Positions 34,946 to 44,650 are shown, counted from the stretch's first letter. The stretch: DNA of 64,000 bases from Bifidobacterium breve (GCA_945862045.1 CAMAWR010000006.1:1-64000), one strand, 5' to 3'. Numbers and translations: made by a program. The notes: generated by a model not told the origin, from the sequence alone.

Positions 34946-35335
34946 ATGCCGACCTATGTGTACCGCTTCATTGACTCGGGTGAAACCATCGAGGTTCGCC
35001 AAGCGTTCGAAGACGACGCACTCACGCAGGCCCCGCACCCAAGCGACGGCGTGCTGCGCCCGGTGAAAAAGGTGTTCACCCCCGTGGGTGTCACGTTTAA
35101 GGGCTCGGGCTTTTACAAAACCGACTCGGGGGCTGCTGCCAAAACCAACAAGAGCACGCCAGCGTCAGGGGAATCGTCGGGGGCTGCCACCGGGCCCGCC
35201 AATGGCGAATCGTCGGGGGCAGGGTCTGGGGCAGCTGCCGGTGAATCGTCCAAGCCGACCGCACCATCACAGCCCACCACCACGGCCACAGCCCCCACAC
35301 CGTCAAGTGGCACGGCCCCGTCGACCTCGGCCTAG
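34946..35335 (+). CDS. FmdB-like protein lacking the zinc-ribbon cysteines
   Basis: 129 aa. MPTYVYRFIDSGETIEVRQ, DDALTQAPHPSDG and PVGVTFKGSGFYKTDSG align with the FmdB regulatory family, whose members read YxC..CG and CP.CG; all four Cys are replaced here (no Cys in residues 1-65). Residues ~66-129 are a low-complexity Ser/Gly/Ala/Thr/Pro tail with GESSGA-type repeats. Possibly a structural remnant of the domain without metal. ATG 34946 chosen from family alignment; an in-frame start at 34919 would add nine unrelated residues. Confidence 0.82.
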   Translation: MPTYVYRFIDSGETIEVRQAFEDDALTQAPHPSDGVLRPVKKVFTPVGVTFKGSGFYKTDSGAAAKTNKSTPASGESSGAATGPANGESSGAGSGAAAGESSKPTAPSQPTTTATAPTPSSGTAPSTSA

Positions 35336-35342
35336 GTTTTTT
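35324..35342 (+). terminator. Weak hairpin plus T-run after the FmdB-like gene
   Basis: ACCT (35324-35327) can pair with AGGT (35334-35337), followed immediately by six T. A second T-run follows about 12 bases later. Short stem, so tentative. Confidence 0.35.
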
Positions 35343-35371
35343 CGTCTTACTTTTTTACTGCACCGCGAAGG

Positions 35372-35554
35372 TTGCTCACACAACTGGGTACGAAAGCCAC
35401 CCTGCGGGCCCTTATCCAACCCCATACAGTTCGCGAAACGGTGCGCCGGCTTGATCGTCGACTTGCCGTTGATACATCACTACGTCGCGCCGTACTCGGC
35501 TCGGGTGTGGCGCTCAGTGTGGTGTGTTACGTGCTGGCCATAACTGCGCGCTAA
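35372..35554 (+). CDS. Possible small membrane protein (60 aa)
   Basis: TTG-initiated frame: an N-terminal amphipathic, Arg-rich part (VRETVRRLDRRLAVDTSLRR) then one hydrophobic helix reaching the C-terminus (AVLGSGVALSVVCYVLAITA). The order soluble-basic-helix is plausible for a tail-anchored protein, but third-position GC is only moderate and no family is recognised. The surrounding 235 bases otherwise contain nothing I can name. Confidence 0.3.
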   Translation: MLTQLGTKATLRALIQPHTVRETVRRLDRRLAVDTSLRRAVLGSGVALSVVCYVLAITAR

Positions 35555-35570
35555 CGCAAGTTTCGGGACA

Positions 35571-36407
35571 TCAACGCAGGCCGCTGGCCACCACGCCAAG
35601 CACCGCGACACCGAGTGCCACGCGGTACAGCACAAAAATATTGAGGTCGCTGCGCGCCGCCAGCCGTTGTAGCGCAGTGATCGCCAACCAACCAGTGATT
35701 GCTGCTGTCGTCACCCCGATGAGCATCGCCGATGCAAGCCCGTCAGGCACGCCATCCACCACGAGACCGACAACCTTCCACACACCCGCACCAGCAATGA
35801 TCGGCACACCAATCACGAACGACATGCGCACTGCCGCAGCGCGACCATACCCGAGTGCCCGCATGGCCGACATGGTGATGCCCGAACGCGACGTGCCCGG
35901 GTTGAGCGACAACACCTGCGCGGCTCCGATGAGCAACGCGTCACGTGTGCTGAGCTGCTCAGCAACCCGATCGCCACTGCGACGATCGGCCCACCACAAG
36001 ACCGCACCAAAACCAATGAGCGACAAAGCGATGGTGACGGGGCCACCAAGTTGCTCGGCGATCACATCGTCAAAAAAGACACCAACCAATGCTGCTGGCA
36101 CTGCGGTAAGCACGTACAACCACGCGAGCCGTCCGTGCGCCAGCGTGGCACGTGTGGCAGCAGAGGCAAACGGGTATCGCACACCCGAGGTGATGAGCGA
36201 CACCAGGTCGCTGCGCACCGCCACGACAACGGCCAACAACGTGCCGAGGTGAAGGGCCGCATCAAACGCGGTAGCCACCGATTCGCTCTCGAGATCGTTC
36301 CAGTCGAACAACCACGGCACGAGTTGCAGGTGACCACTCGACGAAACCGGAAAAAACTCGGTGAGCCCCTGCACCACACCAAGTACGAGCGCGTGCCACC
36401 ACGACAT
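35571..36407 (-). CDS. uppP: Undecaprenyl-diphosphate phosphatase UppP (BacA)
   Basis: Integral membrane enzyme recycling the lipid carrier for cell-wall synthesis. 278 aa with about eight hydrophobic segments. Both signature motifs are intact: EFFPVSSSGHL (residues ~17-28) and LNPGTSRSGITMSA (~165). ATG 36407; TAGGGT on the minus strand is 10 bases upstream. Confidence 0.96.
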   Translation of the reverse strand: MSWWHALVLGVVQGLTEFFPVSSSGHLQLVPWLFDWNDLESESVATAFDAALHLGTLLAVVVAVRSDLVSLITSGVRYPFASAATRATLAHGRLAWLYVLTAVPAALVGVFFDDVIAEQLGGPVTIALSLIGFGAVLWWADRRSGDRVAEQLSTRDALLIGAAQVLSLNPGTSRSGITMSAMRALGYGRAAAVRMSFVIGVPIIAGAGVWKVVGLVVDGVPDGLASAMLIGVTTAAITGWLAITALQRLAARSDLNIFVLYRVALGVAVLGVVASGLR

Positions 36408-36450
36408 TGTCTCTTTGACCCTACTGAGTGCGATCGACTACGAAATACAG

Positions 36451-37803
36451 TTACGACCCGCTGATCGTGACATCGTTGATCACCAGTGATAAACCGACGG
36501 CGCGCATCGGTAACCAGTCGATGTCGTTGCCGATCGCCACGATGTCCTGCAGCATTCTCTGCAACGTGGAGCCGATCGTAAATTCGCGAATCGGTGCACC
36601 CACTGCCCCGTTCACGATCGTCATGCCCGATGCGCCAGTCGAAAAATCACCCGAGATGGGGTTCACTCCACTGTGCAGACCAGACACTTCTTGAATGAGC
36701 ACGCCGTCATCAATGTCGGCAATCAACTCGGCTTGCGACTTGCTGCCGGGGGCCACCTGCATGGCCAAACATCCGACACCAGGTGCACCAGCAAACCCAC
36801 CGCGTGTGGCGTTGCCCGTGCTCGTGGTCTTCATACGACGGGCACTGTACGACGAGTGCACGAACATTTGCAGCACACCATCTTTAATCAACACGTTGCG
36901 CCGTGCGGCGAGACCCTCGCCATCAATGTCGGTGGCGGTGTAGGCCAACTTGTTGGTTGGGTCATCCACCAGCGTAAAAAATGGCACGGCCACCTGTTCG
37001 CCGATGCGCTCGGCAAAGATACTGCGACCCTTCGACACGTTCTCGCCATTGAAGGCACTCGACAAAATGCTGATGAACTGCGAAGTTACGTACGGGTCGA
37101 GCACGATGGTGGTGCGTTTGGTGGCCGGTTTGGTGGCACCAAGCAGACGCGTGGCACGGTCGGCGGCCTCGCGCGCCGCTTTGTCGAGGTTGAAATCTTT
37201 CGGTGAGTCACCCACCGAAAAACCGAAACCTGTCTGGGTCTCGTCGCCATCGTCGGCCAGCGTTACCACCGACACGTAACACGAGTTCGAGCGACCACTC
37301 GTGCGAATTCCCGAGGTGGTGGCGAATGCCGATTCATCCCAGCCGTCGTCATAGTTGGCCGACTCGGTGCGCACGCGCGAATCGGCGGCCAGTGCACGAC
37401 GTTCCAAATCTTTGGTGAGGTCCACCTTGCCCTCAGTGGCATAGTTCGCGAGGTCGTCATCCCAAAACTTCTGGGGCACGGGCTCGACACCATCGGGGGT
37501 CGCCAACCCGGCAAATTCGTCCTGCGTACCGAACTGCGCATTGTCGCGCGCCTCGGCAAGCACCTCGGCGATCGCGGCTATGTCAAGCGTGCCGGCATAG
37601 GCGGTGCCGGTGCGACCATCTTTGATGATGCGAATACCCACGCCGTCACTTTGTGCCGAGACGAAGTGCTCAAGTTCGCCTTCGTAGACACGCACCGATG
37701 TTTCGCCACCGCGGCCCACATACGCCTCGACTTGTTCGCCTGGCTTGGCCTGCGCGACGATTCGATCGGCAATCGCCTGCAGTTCAGGAACTTCTACATT
37801 CAC
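36451..37803 (-). CDS. PmbA/TldE-like partner of the TldD metalloprotease
   Basis: 450 aa, same fold as TldD but without an HExxxH motif, as in TldE. Family segments: RVYEGELEHFVSAQSDGVGIRII near the N-terminus, VLDPYVTSQFISILSSAFNG in the middle, and C-terminal EVSGLHSGVNPISGDFSTGA. The ATG overlaps the TldD stop by 4 bases. Known TldD/E pairs trim peptides (microcins, CcdA); no peptide precursor gene is visible beside these. Confidence 0.93.
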   Translation of the reverse strand: MNVEVPELQAIADRIVAQAKPGEQVEAYVGRGGETSVRVYEGELEHFVSAQSDGVGIRIIKDGRTGTAYAGTLDIAAIAEVLAEARDNAQFGTQDEFAGLATPDGVEPVPQKFWDDDLANYATEGKVDLTKDLERRALAADSRVRTESANYDDGWDESAFATTSGIRTSGRSNSCYVSVVTLADDGDETQTGFGFSVGDSPKDFNLDKAAREAADRATRLLGATKPATKRTTIVLDPYVTSQFISILSSAFNGENVSKGRSIFAERIGEQVAVPFFTLVDDPTNKLAYTATDIDGEGLAARRNVLIKDGVLQMFVHSSYSARRMKTTSTGNATRGGFAGAPGVGCLAMQVAPGSKSQAELIADIDDGVLIQEVSGLHSGVNPISGDFSTGASGMTIVNGAVGAPIREFTIGSTLQRMLQDIVAIGNDIDWLPMRAVGLSLVINDVTISGS

Positions 37804-39212
37804 GTTGCAGTGCCGCCAATGGTGAGGCTCTTCACTCGCAGCGTTGGTTGACCGTCACCGACTGGCACGCCCTGACCATCTTTGCCACAGGTGCCAGGGT
37901 TGCCCATCGCGAAGTCGTTGCCCAGCAGGTCGATGTCTTTCAGCACTTGCGGGCCGTTGCCGATGAGGTTGCCGTCGCGCAATGGTTCGGTGATTTCGCC
38001 ATTTTCGATCAGGTAGGCCTCGGTCATGCCGAACACGAAGTCGCCACTTGCCGTATCGACTTGTCCACCGCCGAGTTTGGCGACGTACACGCCGTTCTTG
38101 GTGTCGCGCACGATTGCTGCCGGATCGTGTGGGCCATTCAACACGAAGGTGTTGGTCATGCGCACCATCGGCAGGTGCTGATAACTCTGGCGGCGCCCGT
38201 TGCCCGACTGGCGCCGACCCTCGTTGCGGGCCCGCAGATAATCCCACATGTAATCGGTGAGCACGCCGTCTTGAATCAGCACGTTGCGCTGCGAAGGATG
38301 GCCTTCGTCGTCAATGCCAATCGCTCCCCACTCGGCGGTCATCGTGCCATCGTCAATGAGGGTCACGAGCGGCGATGCGACGAGTTCACCTTTTTTGTCT
38401 TTGTAGACGCTCGCACCTTTGCTGATGATGTCGGCTTCCAAACCGTGGCCGCACGCCTCGTGAAACAACACGCCACCCGAACCGTGCTTGATGACGACCG
38501 GCAACGAGCCTGACGGCGCCGGACGCGCACTCAACTTGGTGACGGCTTGCCGGGCTGCGGCGATGGCCAGTTCTTCGACGTCGTTCTGGTCGAAGACCTC
38601 GAAACCAATCGTGTGCCCGAGGGATTGATAGCCAGTTTGCATGCCACCATCACCAGTGGCAACCACGCTCACGCGCAGCAACGTTCGAACTTGTTCGTCG
38701 GCGGCGAGCACACCCTCGCTGTTGGCGATCAGAATTCGTTTACGAGAATCGCCGTAACCCGCCGATACCTGCACGATTGCCTTGTGCACCCCGCGGGCAG
38801 CAGCATCAACTCGCTGCAACAGCGCAACTTTTTCGCGTTTGGTGATCTCGTCGGGCCATTTTTCGATGGTGTTCACGGGGTGGCGCACCACTGCCCCGAG
38901 CGCCACACTGTTCACACCGCCACCACCGCGCGAGGCGGCAACTGCAGCAGCCTCGGCAGCAGCCAACAAACCCTTTTCGGTGAGGTCACTCGTATGTGCA
39001 AAACCAGTCGTGTCACCCTTGACCACGCGAATACCCGCGCCGCGATCGCGACCACTCGACACCTGCTCGATCTTGCCGTCATCGAGCCCCGCTGAGGTGC
39101 TGCGCTTATCTTCGACGAACACCTCCGAAAAATCTGCACCAGTAGAGCGCCCACGGGCCAGAACTCGTGACAACACATCGGGTGCAATTAAGAGCGCGTC
39201 ATTGTTTGACAT
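37800..39212 (-). CDS. tldD: TldD zinc metalloprotease
   Basis: Catalytic half of the TldD/E peptidase. 470 aa. Zinc motif HEACGH at residues 251-256 followed by GLEAD, glycine-rich SGRDRGAGIRVVKGD near 60, and GKDGQGVPVGDGQPTLRV at the C-terminus, where the last metal-site Cys typically lies. ATG 39212 preceded by TAGGCT with a 6-base spacer on the minus strand. Confidence 0.95.
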   Translation of the reverse strand: MSNNDALLIAPDVLSRVLARGRSTGADFSEVFVEDKRSTSAGLDDGKIEQVSSGRDRGAGIRVVKGDTTGFAHTSDLTEKGLLAAAEAAAVAASRGGGGVNSVALGAVVRHPVNTIEKWPDEITKREKVALLQRVDAAARGVHKAIVQVSAGYGDSRKRILIANSEGVLAADEQVRTLLRVSVVATGDGGMQTGYQSLGHTIGFEVFDQNDVEELAIAAARQAVTKLSARPAPSGSLPVVIKHGSGGVLFHEACGHGLEADIISKGASVYKDKKGELVASPLVTLIDDGTMTAEWGAIGIDDEGHPSQRNVLIQDGVLTDYMWDYLRARNEGRRQSGNGRRQSYQHLPMVRMTNTFVLNGPHDPAAIVRDTKNGVYVAKLGGGQVDTASGDFVFGMTEAYLIENGEITEPLRDGNLIGNGPQVLKDIDLLGNDFAMGNPGTCGKDGQGVPVGDGQPTLRVKSLTIGGTAT

Positions 39213-39218
39213 GGCGAG

Positions 39219-39224
39219 AGCCTA
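39219..39224 (-). promoter_or_regulatory. Candidate -10 box TAGGCT for leaderless tldD
   Basis: Minus-strand TAGGCT, then CTCGCC, then the tldD ATG. The hexamer and spacer are almost the same as before moaA. A plus-strand TAGTCT at 39276-39281 serves the divergent PAP2 gene. Confidence 0.45.
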
Positions 39225-39275
39225 CCGATGAGTCACGCCGCGACGGCAAGCGCATGTGCACAAAACCTGCATCGG

Positions 39276-39281
39276 TAGTCT
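39276..39281 (+). promoter_or_regulatory. Candidate -10 box TAGTCT for the PAP2 gene
   Basis: TAGTCT, six bases (CGTGAA), then GTG at 39288; leaderless geometry. Confidence 0.45.
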
Positions 39282-39287
39282 CGTGAA

Positions 39288-40124
39288 GTGACCGCGAGCA
39301 CGCCCGAGCGTCAGCACCGCACGATTTGGTGGAAAGAAGCACTGATCGTTGCCGGTTTCTATGGCGCGTACTCGCTCGTGCGCAACCTGTTCGGTTCGGC
39401 CCTGGTCTCTGGTAACCAAATACCAGTCGAAGCGTTCATCAACGCGATGCGCGTTATTCGCGTCGAACGTGCCCTTGGCTTGTACCACGAAGAAACGGTG
39501 CAGGATTGGTTTTTGCCGCGCACCAACATCGTCAAATTTTTCAACGTGTACTACGGAACGGCACACTTTTTCGTCACTCTTGGGGTCTTCATCACACTTT
39601 TTGTTCTGCGACCTGCGGTATTCGGGTTGTGGCGCAACTGCTTGGCAGCCATGACTGCCCTTGCCATCATCGGTTTTGCATTGTTCCCACTCATGCCCCC
39701 ACGCCTGCTCGATGCGCCATGTCCTTCATCTGGTTATGGCGCTGCCTGTATCGAGCACGAACTGCGCAATTACAACGACGCAGAGAACTTCGGTTACAGC
39801 GACACCATCAAAGAGTTCGGTGGTCCATGGGCATTCGATCGCGGGCCGGGCAAGACATTGTCGAATCAATATGCGGCAATGCCGTCACTACATATCGGTT
39901 GGGCCACTTGGTGCGTGTTCGCGCTGTTCCCCATCGTGCGGCGCCGTTGGCTGCGTGTCGCACTCGTCACTTATCCGTTCATCACGCTTGCCTGCATCAT
40001 GATTACCGGCAATCACTTCTGGATTGACGGCCTTGGTGGCATCGTGGTGTTCGCTGCGGGCTACTGGATTGGCGCCCGAATTCATCAATGGAACGAACAG
40101 CGGCTGGTGACCCGTCAGGGCTAG
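39288..40124 (+). CDS. PAP2-superfamily membrane phosphatase/transferase
   Basis: 278 aa, about six membrane helices. PAP2_3 (inositol phosphotransferase-like) signatures: SNQYAAMPSLHIGWATW and, later, TGNHFWIDGLGGIVV, carrying the catalytic His residues. A hydrophilic loop of ~60 residues (RLLDAPCPSSGYGAAC ... GPWAFDRGPGK) with two Cys lies between helices 3 and 4. In mycobacteria such proteins act in lipid head-group transfer; substrate unknown here. GTG start with leaderless -10; dxs begins 14 bases after the stop. Confidence 0.85.
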   Translation: MTASTPERQHRTIWWKEALIVAGFYGAYSLVRNLFGSALVSGNQIPVEAFINAMRVIRVERALGLYHEETVQDWFLPRTNIVKFFNVYYGTAHFFVTLGVFITLFVLRPAVFGLWRNCLAAMTALAIIGFALFPLMPPRLLDAPCPSSGYGAACIEHELRNYNDAENFGYSDTIKEFGGPWAFDRGPGKTLSNQYAAMPSLHIGWATWCVFALFPIVRRRWLRVALVTYPFITLACIMITGNHFWIDGLGGIVVFAAGYWIGARIHQWNEQRLVTRQG

Positions 40125-40138
40125 CGTTCTTCTCTGTT

Positions 40139-42094
40139 ATGGCGCTTGCAGATATTCGCCAGCCAAGCGATCTGCGTGGCTTGAGCTACCCGCAGCTGGA
40201 AGAGCTTTCGGGTGAAATTCGCGACTTCATCGTGGCGGCGGTCTCTGAAACTGGCGGGCATCTCGGCTCGAACCTCGGGGCGGTCGAACTCACCCTGGCA
40301 TTGCACCGTGTATTTGAGTCGCCACGTGATGCGATTCTGTGGGACACCGGCCACCAGGCGTACATTCACAAATTGGTTACGGGTCGACGCGGCGGGTTCT
40401 CGCAATTGCGGCAGGCAGGTGGGCTATCGGGTTACCCGAACCGTGCGGAAAGTGTGCACGACTTCATCGAAAATAGTCATGCTTCGACGGTGCTGTCGTA
40501 TGCCCATGGCATGGCTGTTGCACGCGACAAAGGACAAATCGCCGACCGGCGTCATGTCGTTGCCGTAATCGGTGACGGTTCGCTGACCGGTGGCATGGCG
40601 TACGAGGCGCTGAACAACCTGGGCCACTCGAAGAGTCGCGTGATCATTATTTTGAACGACAACGGCCGCTCGTACGCCCCGACGGTGTCGAACCTTGTGT
40701 ACCATCCACATGCCCTCGACGAGACCAGCGAAATGACGCGACCACGCGACCGACTCACACGGCGTTTGTCGCGGGCACTCACCAACGTGCGACTCAACCC
40801 TGTGTACGTGCGGCGCCAGCGACGTCTAGAAAAGTGGTTGCACGATTTGCCCGTGGTGGGCCTGCAAGCCGAACGTGGCCTCGAGGCAATCAAGGCGGGC
40901 ATCCGCGAATACCTGCAACCCACCGCATTTTTCGAAGCGCTCGGTGTGCGTTATGTGGGCCCGGTCGATGGCCATGACTTCGCCAAACTTGAGCTCGCAT
41001 TCAGCGCAGCCGCGATGCGGGCCGAAGAAGGCCCGATCGTGGTGCACGTGATCACCCAAAAAGGTCGGGGCTATTCGCCGGCCGAAGATGATGACGAAAA
41101 ACATCTGCATGATGCACCGATGTTCGACCCTGTCAATGGCCCGCCGAAAGCGGTGCCCACCGGTTACACCCAGGCTTTTGCCGACGCACTCGTCAAAGAA
41201 GCCCAGAGCGACCAGCGCATCGTGGCCATCACCGCTGCGATGCCCGGGCCGACCGGGTTGATTACATTCGAGTCGCACTTCCCCGATCGTTTCTTTGACG
41301 TCGGCATCGCCGAGCAACACGCCGTCACGTTTGCCGCCGGTCTGGCGATGAGCGGCATGCGCCCCGTGGTGGCGCTGTACTCCACATTCCTCAACCGGGC
41401 GTGGGATCAGTTGGTTTTCGACGTGGCGTTGCACCGCCTGCCGGTGATCTTTTGTATTGACCGCGCCGGCATCACCGGTGACGACGGCCCGAGCCATCAC
41501 GGCGTGTACGACATGGCGCTACTTTCCAAGGTGCCCGGCATGCGGGTGCTGGCCCCATCGAGTGCCCAAGATTTACAGCAGATGTTGCATGACGCGATGT
41601 CGCTTGCCGACACCGGTCCGGTCATGATTCGCTACCCGAAGGGCAGCGCCCGTCAGGTAGCCGAGCACGAGGTTGGTGCGGGGCTCAACGCCCGGCGTAT
41701 GGCGAGCGACCCCGCCAAAGCGCTGTGCATTTTGGCAGTGGGCAAGATGGTGGGTGCCGCAGAAAAAGCGATCGCTGCTTTGGCGCAAAGTGACATCACT
41801 GCAACACTGTGGGACGTTCGCTCGTGTGTGCCTGCCGACGAAACGATGATTCGTGATGCAGCCGCCCACAGTCGTGTGATCACGGTTGAAGACGGCATTC
41901 GCGATGGCGGCATCGGCTTTTTGTTGGCCGATGCAATCACCACCATGTCACCGACGACGGCTCCGACCATCAACGTGCTCGGGCTGCCGACACGGTTCAT
42001 TCCACATGCCAAGCCCGACGTGATTCTTGCCAAGCTCGGCCTTGATGCCGCCGGCATCGAACGCACCGCCCGCGCGATGCTTGCCTTGCCCTAG
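40139..42094 (+). CDS. dxs: 1-deoxy-D-xylulose-5-phosphate synthase
   Basis: Thiamine-diphosphate enzyme committing pyruvate and glyceraldehyde-3-phosphate to isoprenoid (MEP pathway) synthesis. 651 aa. LSGEIRDFIVAAVSETGGHLGSNLG, ThDP motif GDGSLTGGMAYEALNN from residue 145, catalytic Glu near 392 in VGIAEQHAVTFAAG, and ITGDDGPSHHGVYDM are standard. ATG 40139; TAGCGT (40122-40127) suggests a leader of only about 5 bases. An upstream in-frame start at 40088 lies in the PAP2 gene and is less likely. Confidence 0.97.
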   Translation: MALADIRQPSDLRGLSYPQLEELSGEIRDFIVAAVSETGGHLGSNLGAVELTLALHRVFESPRDAILWDTGHQAYIHKLVTGRRGGFSQLRQAGGLSGYPNRAESVHDFIENSHASTVLSYAHGMAVARDKGQIADRRHVVAVIGDGSLTGGMAYEALNNLGHSKSRVIIILNDNGRSYAPTVSNLVYHPHALDETSEMTRPRDRLTRRLSRALTNVRLNPVYVRRQRRLEKWLHDLPVVGLQAERGLEAIKAGIREYLQPTAFFEALGVRYVGPVDGHDFAKLELAFSAAAMRAEEGPIVVHVITQKGRGYSPAEDDDEKHLHDAPMFDPVNGPPKAVPTGYTQAFADALVKEAQSDQRIVAITAAMPGPTGLITFESHFPDRFFDVGIAEQHAVTFAAGLAMSGMRPVVALYSTFLNRAWDQLVFDVALHRLPVIFCIDRAGITGDDGPSHHGVYDMALLSKVPGMRVLAPSSAQDLQQMLHDAMSLADTGPVMIRYPKGSARQVAEHEVGAGLNARRMASDPAKALCILAVGKMVGAAEKAIAALAQSDITATLWDVRSCVPADETMIRDAAAHSRVITVEDGIRDGGIGFLLADAITTMSPTTAPTINVLGLPTRFIPHAKPDVILAKLGLDAAGIERTARAMLALP

Positions 42095-42104
42095 CGTCAG
42101 GCGA

Positions 42105-42908
42105 ATGGTGCCCGACATTTCGCTCGCCGACGATCTTGCGCTCGCCCTGCGTGCCGCCGAGATCGCCGATGCCGTCAGCCTCCCGGGGTTTCAACAACGT
42201 GGCTTCACCGTCGAACGCAAGGCCGACAAGAGCGAAGTAACCGAACTTGATCGCAACACCGAACTTGCCGTCAGCAACCTGTTGCGCTCTGAGCGACCCA
42301 CCTATTCGTTTTACGGCGAAGAGCACGGCGTGGTCGGCCCGAGTGGCGCCACACTGCAGTGGGTCGTCGACCCCATCGACGGCACGAGCAACTTCGTGCG
42401 TGGCGTGCCGGTGTGGGCCACACTCATTGCGTTGGTGCACGATGGCGAGCCGGTGCTAGGTGTGGTGTCGGCACCTGCACTCGGGCTTCGTTGGTGGGCA
42501 GCGCGCGGGCTCGGCGCACACCACGCTGCCGGCCCCACGAGCCAACCCATGCATGTGAGCGATGTGGCCGAACTGCGTCACGCCAGCGCCAGCATCACCG
42601 TCACCGAATCGTGGCACAAGGTGGGCAAAACCACCCAACTCGACGTGCTACAACGCGGTGTTGCACGCCTGCGTAACTATGGCGACTTCTGGCAACACAT
42701 GCTGGTGGCGCAGGGTGCAGTTGATTTTGCCATTGATGGCATCGGGCTCGGGCCCTACGACATTGCCGCAATTGCCGCAATCATTACCGAAGCGGGTGGC
42801 ACGTGGAGCAATCGCCACGGTGAAGCCGACTGGCGATCAGACTCGCTGATAACGAGTAACGGCAGGCTGCATAGCATCGTTACGAACGACCTCGGAGGCC
42901 GCCCATGA
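42105..42908 (+). CDS. Inositol monophosphatase-family phosphatase (HisN-like)
   Basis: 267 aa Li-sensitive-type Mg phosphatase. GEEHG (metal-1), WVVDPIDGTSNFVRGVPVWATL with DPIDGT at 89-94, and C-terminal GLGPYDIAAIAAIITEAGG. The NFVRGVPVWATLIAL segment is closest to actinobacterial histidinol-phosphatase HisN, but no histidine genes are nearby, so substrate is only suggested. ATG 42105 with TAGCGT 7 bases upstream; stop overlaps the next start. Confidence 0.88.
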   Translation: MVPDISLADDLALALRAAEIADAVSLPGFQQRGFTVERKADKSEVTELDRNTELAVSNLLRSERPTYSFYGEEHGVVGPSGATLQWVVDPIDGTSNFVRGVPVWATLIALVHDGEPVLGVVSAPALGLRWWAARGLGAHHAAGPTSQPMHVSDVAELRHASASITVTESWHKVGKTTQLDVLQRGVARLRNYGDFWQHMLVAQGAVDFAIDGIGLGPYDIAAIAAIITEAGGTWSNRHGEADWRSDSLITSNGRLHSIVTNDLGGRP

Positions 42909-44644
42909 CGCAGGTTTCATCCAGCCCACGCACCGTCATCACCAACGCGCATCTCGTCGATGGTACGGGTGCACCAGCGCGCCATGCCGATGTCACCTTC
43001 GCCGACGGCATCATCACGGCAGTCGAGGCAGCCGGCACCGCCCACCGCAACGGCTCACGTGTGATTGATGCACAAGGCATGCTCGTTGCCCCAGGTTGGG
43101 TTGACGTGCACACGCACTACGACGCACAGGCAACATGGGATCCATTTCTTACCCCGAGCGGCTGGCACGGCGTCACCACCGCGGTGATGGGCAACTGTGG
43201 CGTGGGGTTCGCACCCGCTGCGCCAGACCGGCACGAGTGGTTGATCGAATTGATGGAGGGTGTCGAAGACATTCCAGGTTCGGCGATGGTCGAAGGAATC
43301 AAGTGGGAGTGGAATTCATTCCCCGAATATCTCGACGCACTCGAACGCAAACCGCGAGTGCTGGACCTCGGCGCCCAAATCGGTCACGGTGCCCTGCGCG
43401 CCTTCGTGATGGGTGATCGTGGGGCCAACAACGAATATGCCACTGCCGACGACATCACCGCGATGGCACAACTCACCCACGAGGCACTGCGCGCTGGCGC
43501 ACTCGGCTTCAGCACGTCACGCACCCAGTTGCACCGCAGCAAAAATGGCGAGCTCGTACCTGGTACGAGTGCCCAGCCTGACGAACTGCTGGGTATCGCC
43601 GATGCAGTCAGTCGTGCCGGCCACGGCGTCTTCCAAATGGCCACAGACCACTGGCATCGCCCAACGAGCGAATGGAAGTGGATTCGCGAAGTTGCCGCAC
43701 GCACCGGTGTGCGCTTCAGCGTGAATCTGCTGCAAGACCCCCACGAGCCGGAGTTGTGGCGCACCACAATCGCCCAACTCGAAGAGGCACACCGAGACGG
43801 TCTGCAGATTGAGGCGCAAATCGCCGGGCGCAGCATTGGTCTGTTGCTCTGCCTGCAAGGAACCGTGAACCCGATCATGATGCACTCTGCATTCCTGGAG
43901 GTTGCGTCACTTCCCCACGCGGCGCGTGTCGCTGCTTTGCGCGAGCCCGAGCGATATGCACGGTTGATCGTCGAGCGCCCCACCCACCGCTTTTATGAAC
44001 AATTCGTCGGGGCGAACTTCCACATGATGTTCCCCGTCGATAGTGCCAACATCGACTACGAGCCCACCTTTGAGCAGTCGATTGCCGGCATCGCACGGCG
44101 CACCGGCGCGTCACCGCACGCAATCATGATCGACCATCTGCTCAGCAACGAAGGTACGGGCATCATCTATCGGCCATTCCTCAACTATGCCTACGGCGAC
44201 CTTTCGGTTTCCCACGCCCTGCTACAACACCCACTCACCCGCAACGGACTCAGCGACGCCGGTGCACACTGCGGAGTGATTTGTGACGGTGGGATGCCGA
44301 CATTTCTGCTGACCCACTGGGTTCGCGACCGCACGCGCGGCGACCGACTCGCACTCGAGCACATGGTGGCCCGTCAGACGCGCAAAACTGCCGAGTTGCA
44401 CGGCCTCTTGGACCGCGGCATCATCGCCCCTGGTCTGCGTGCCGACGTGAACATCATCGACTTTGCGGGGCTGTCATTCGACGTGCCGCGCATCGTGCAC
44501 GACCTGCCTGCGCAAGGGCGGCGCTTCGCCCAAAAAGCCAAGGGCTATGTCGCCACTTTCTGTGCAGGTACGCAGACCGTCGACCATGACGAGTTCACTG
44601 GCGAGTTGCCGGGCAAACTGCTGCGCGGTCCGCAACACCTGTAG
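42905..44644 (+). CDS. Amidohydrolase-family protein (N-acyl-D-amino-acid deacylase-like)
   Basis: 579 aa, D-aminoacylase/dihydroorotase superfamily. N-terminal TVITNAHLVDGTGAPARHADV, metal ligands in GWVDVHTHYDAQATWDP (His69, His71), TTAVMGNCGVGFAP, GADAGAHCG-like LSDAGAHCGVICDGGMPTFLL near 450, and C-terminal GLRADVNIIDF. Typical length for N-acyl-D-amino acid deacylases. Translationally coupled to the HisN-like gene (ATGA). The true substrate is unknown. Confidence 0.88.
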   Translation: MTQVSSSPRTVITNAHLVDGTGAPARHADVTFADGIITAVEAAGTAHRNGSRVIDAQGMLVAPGWVDVHTHYDAQATWDPFLTPSGWHGVTTAVMGNCGVGFAPAAPDRHEWLIELMEGVEDIPGSAMVEGIKWEWNSFPEYLDALERKPRVLDLGAQIGHGALRAFVMGDRGANNEYATADDITAMAQLTHEALRAGALGFSTSRTQLHRSKNGELVPGTSAQPDELLGIADAVSRAGHGVFQMATDHWHRPTSEWKWIREVAARTGVRFSVNLLQDPHEPELWRTTIAQLEEAHRDGLQIEAQIAGRSIGLLLCLQGTVNPIMMHSAFLEVASLPHAARVAALREPERYARLIVERPTHRFYEQFVGANFHMMFPVDSANIDYEPTFEQSIAGIARRTGASPHAIMIDHLLSNEGTGIIYRPFLNYAYGDLSVSHALLQHPLTRNGLSDAGAHCGVICDGGMPTFLLTHWVRDRTRGDRLALEHMVARQTRKTAELHGLLDRGIIAPGLRADVNIIDFAGLSFDVPRIVHDLPAQGRRFAQKAKGYVATFCAGTQTVDHDEFTGELPGKLLRGPQHL

Positions 44645-44650
44645 ATGTAT

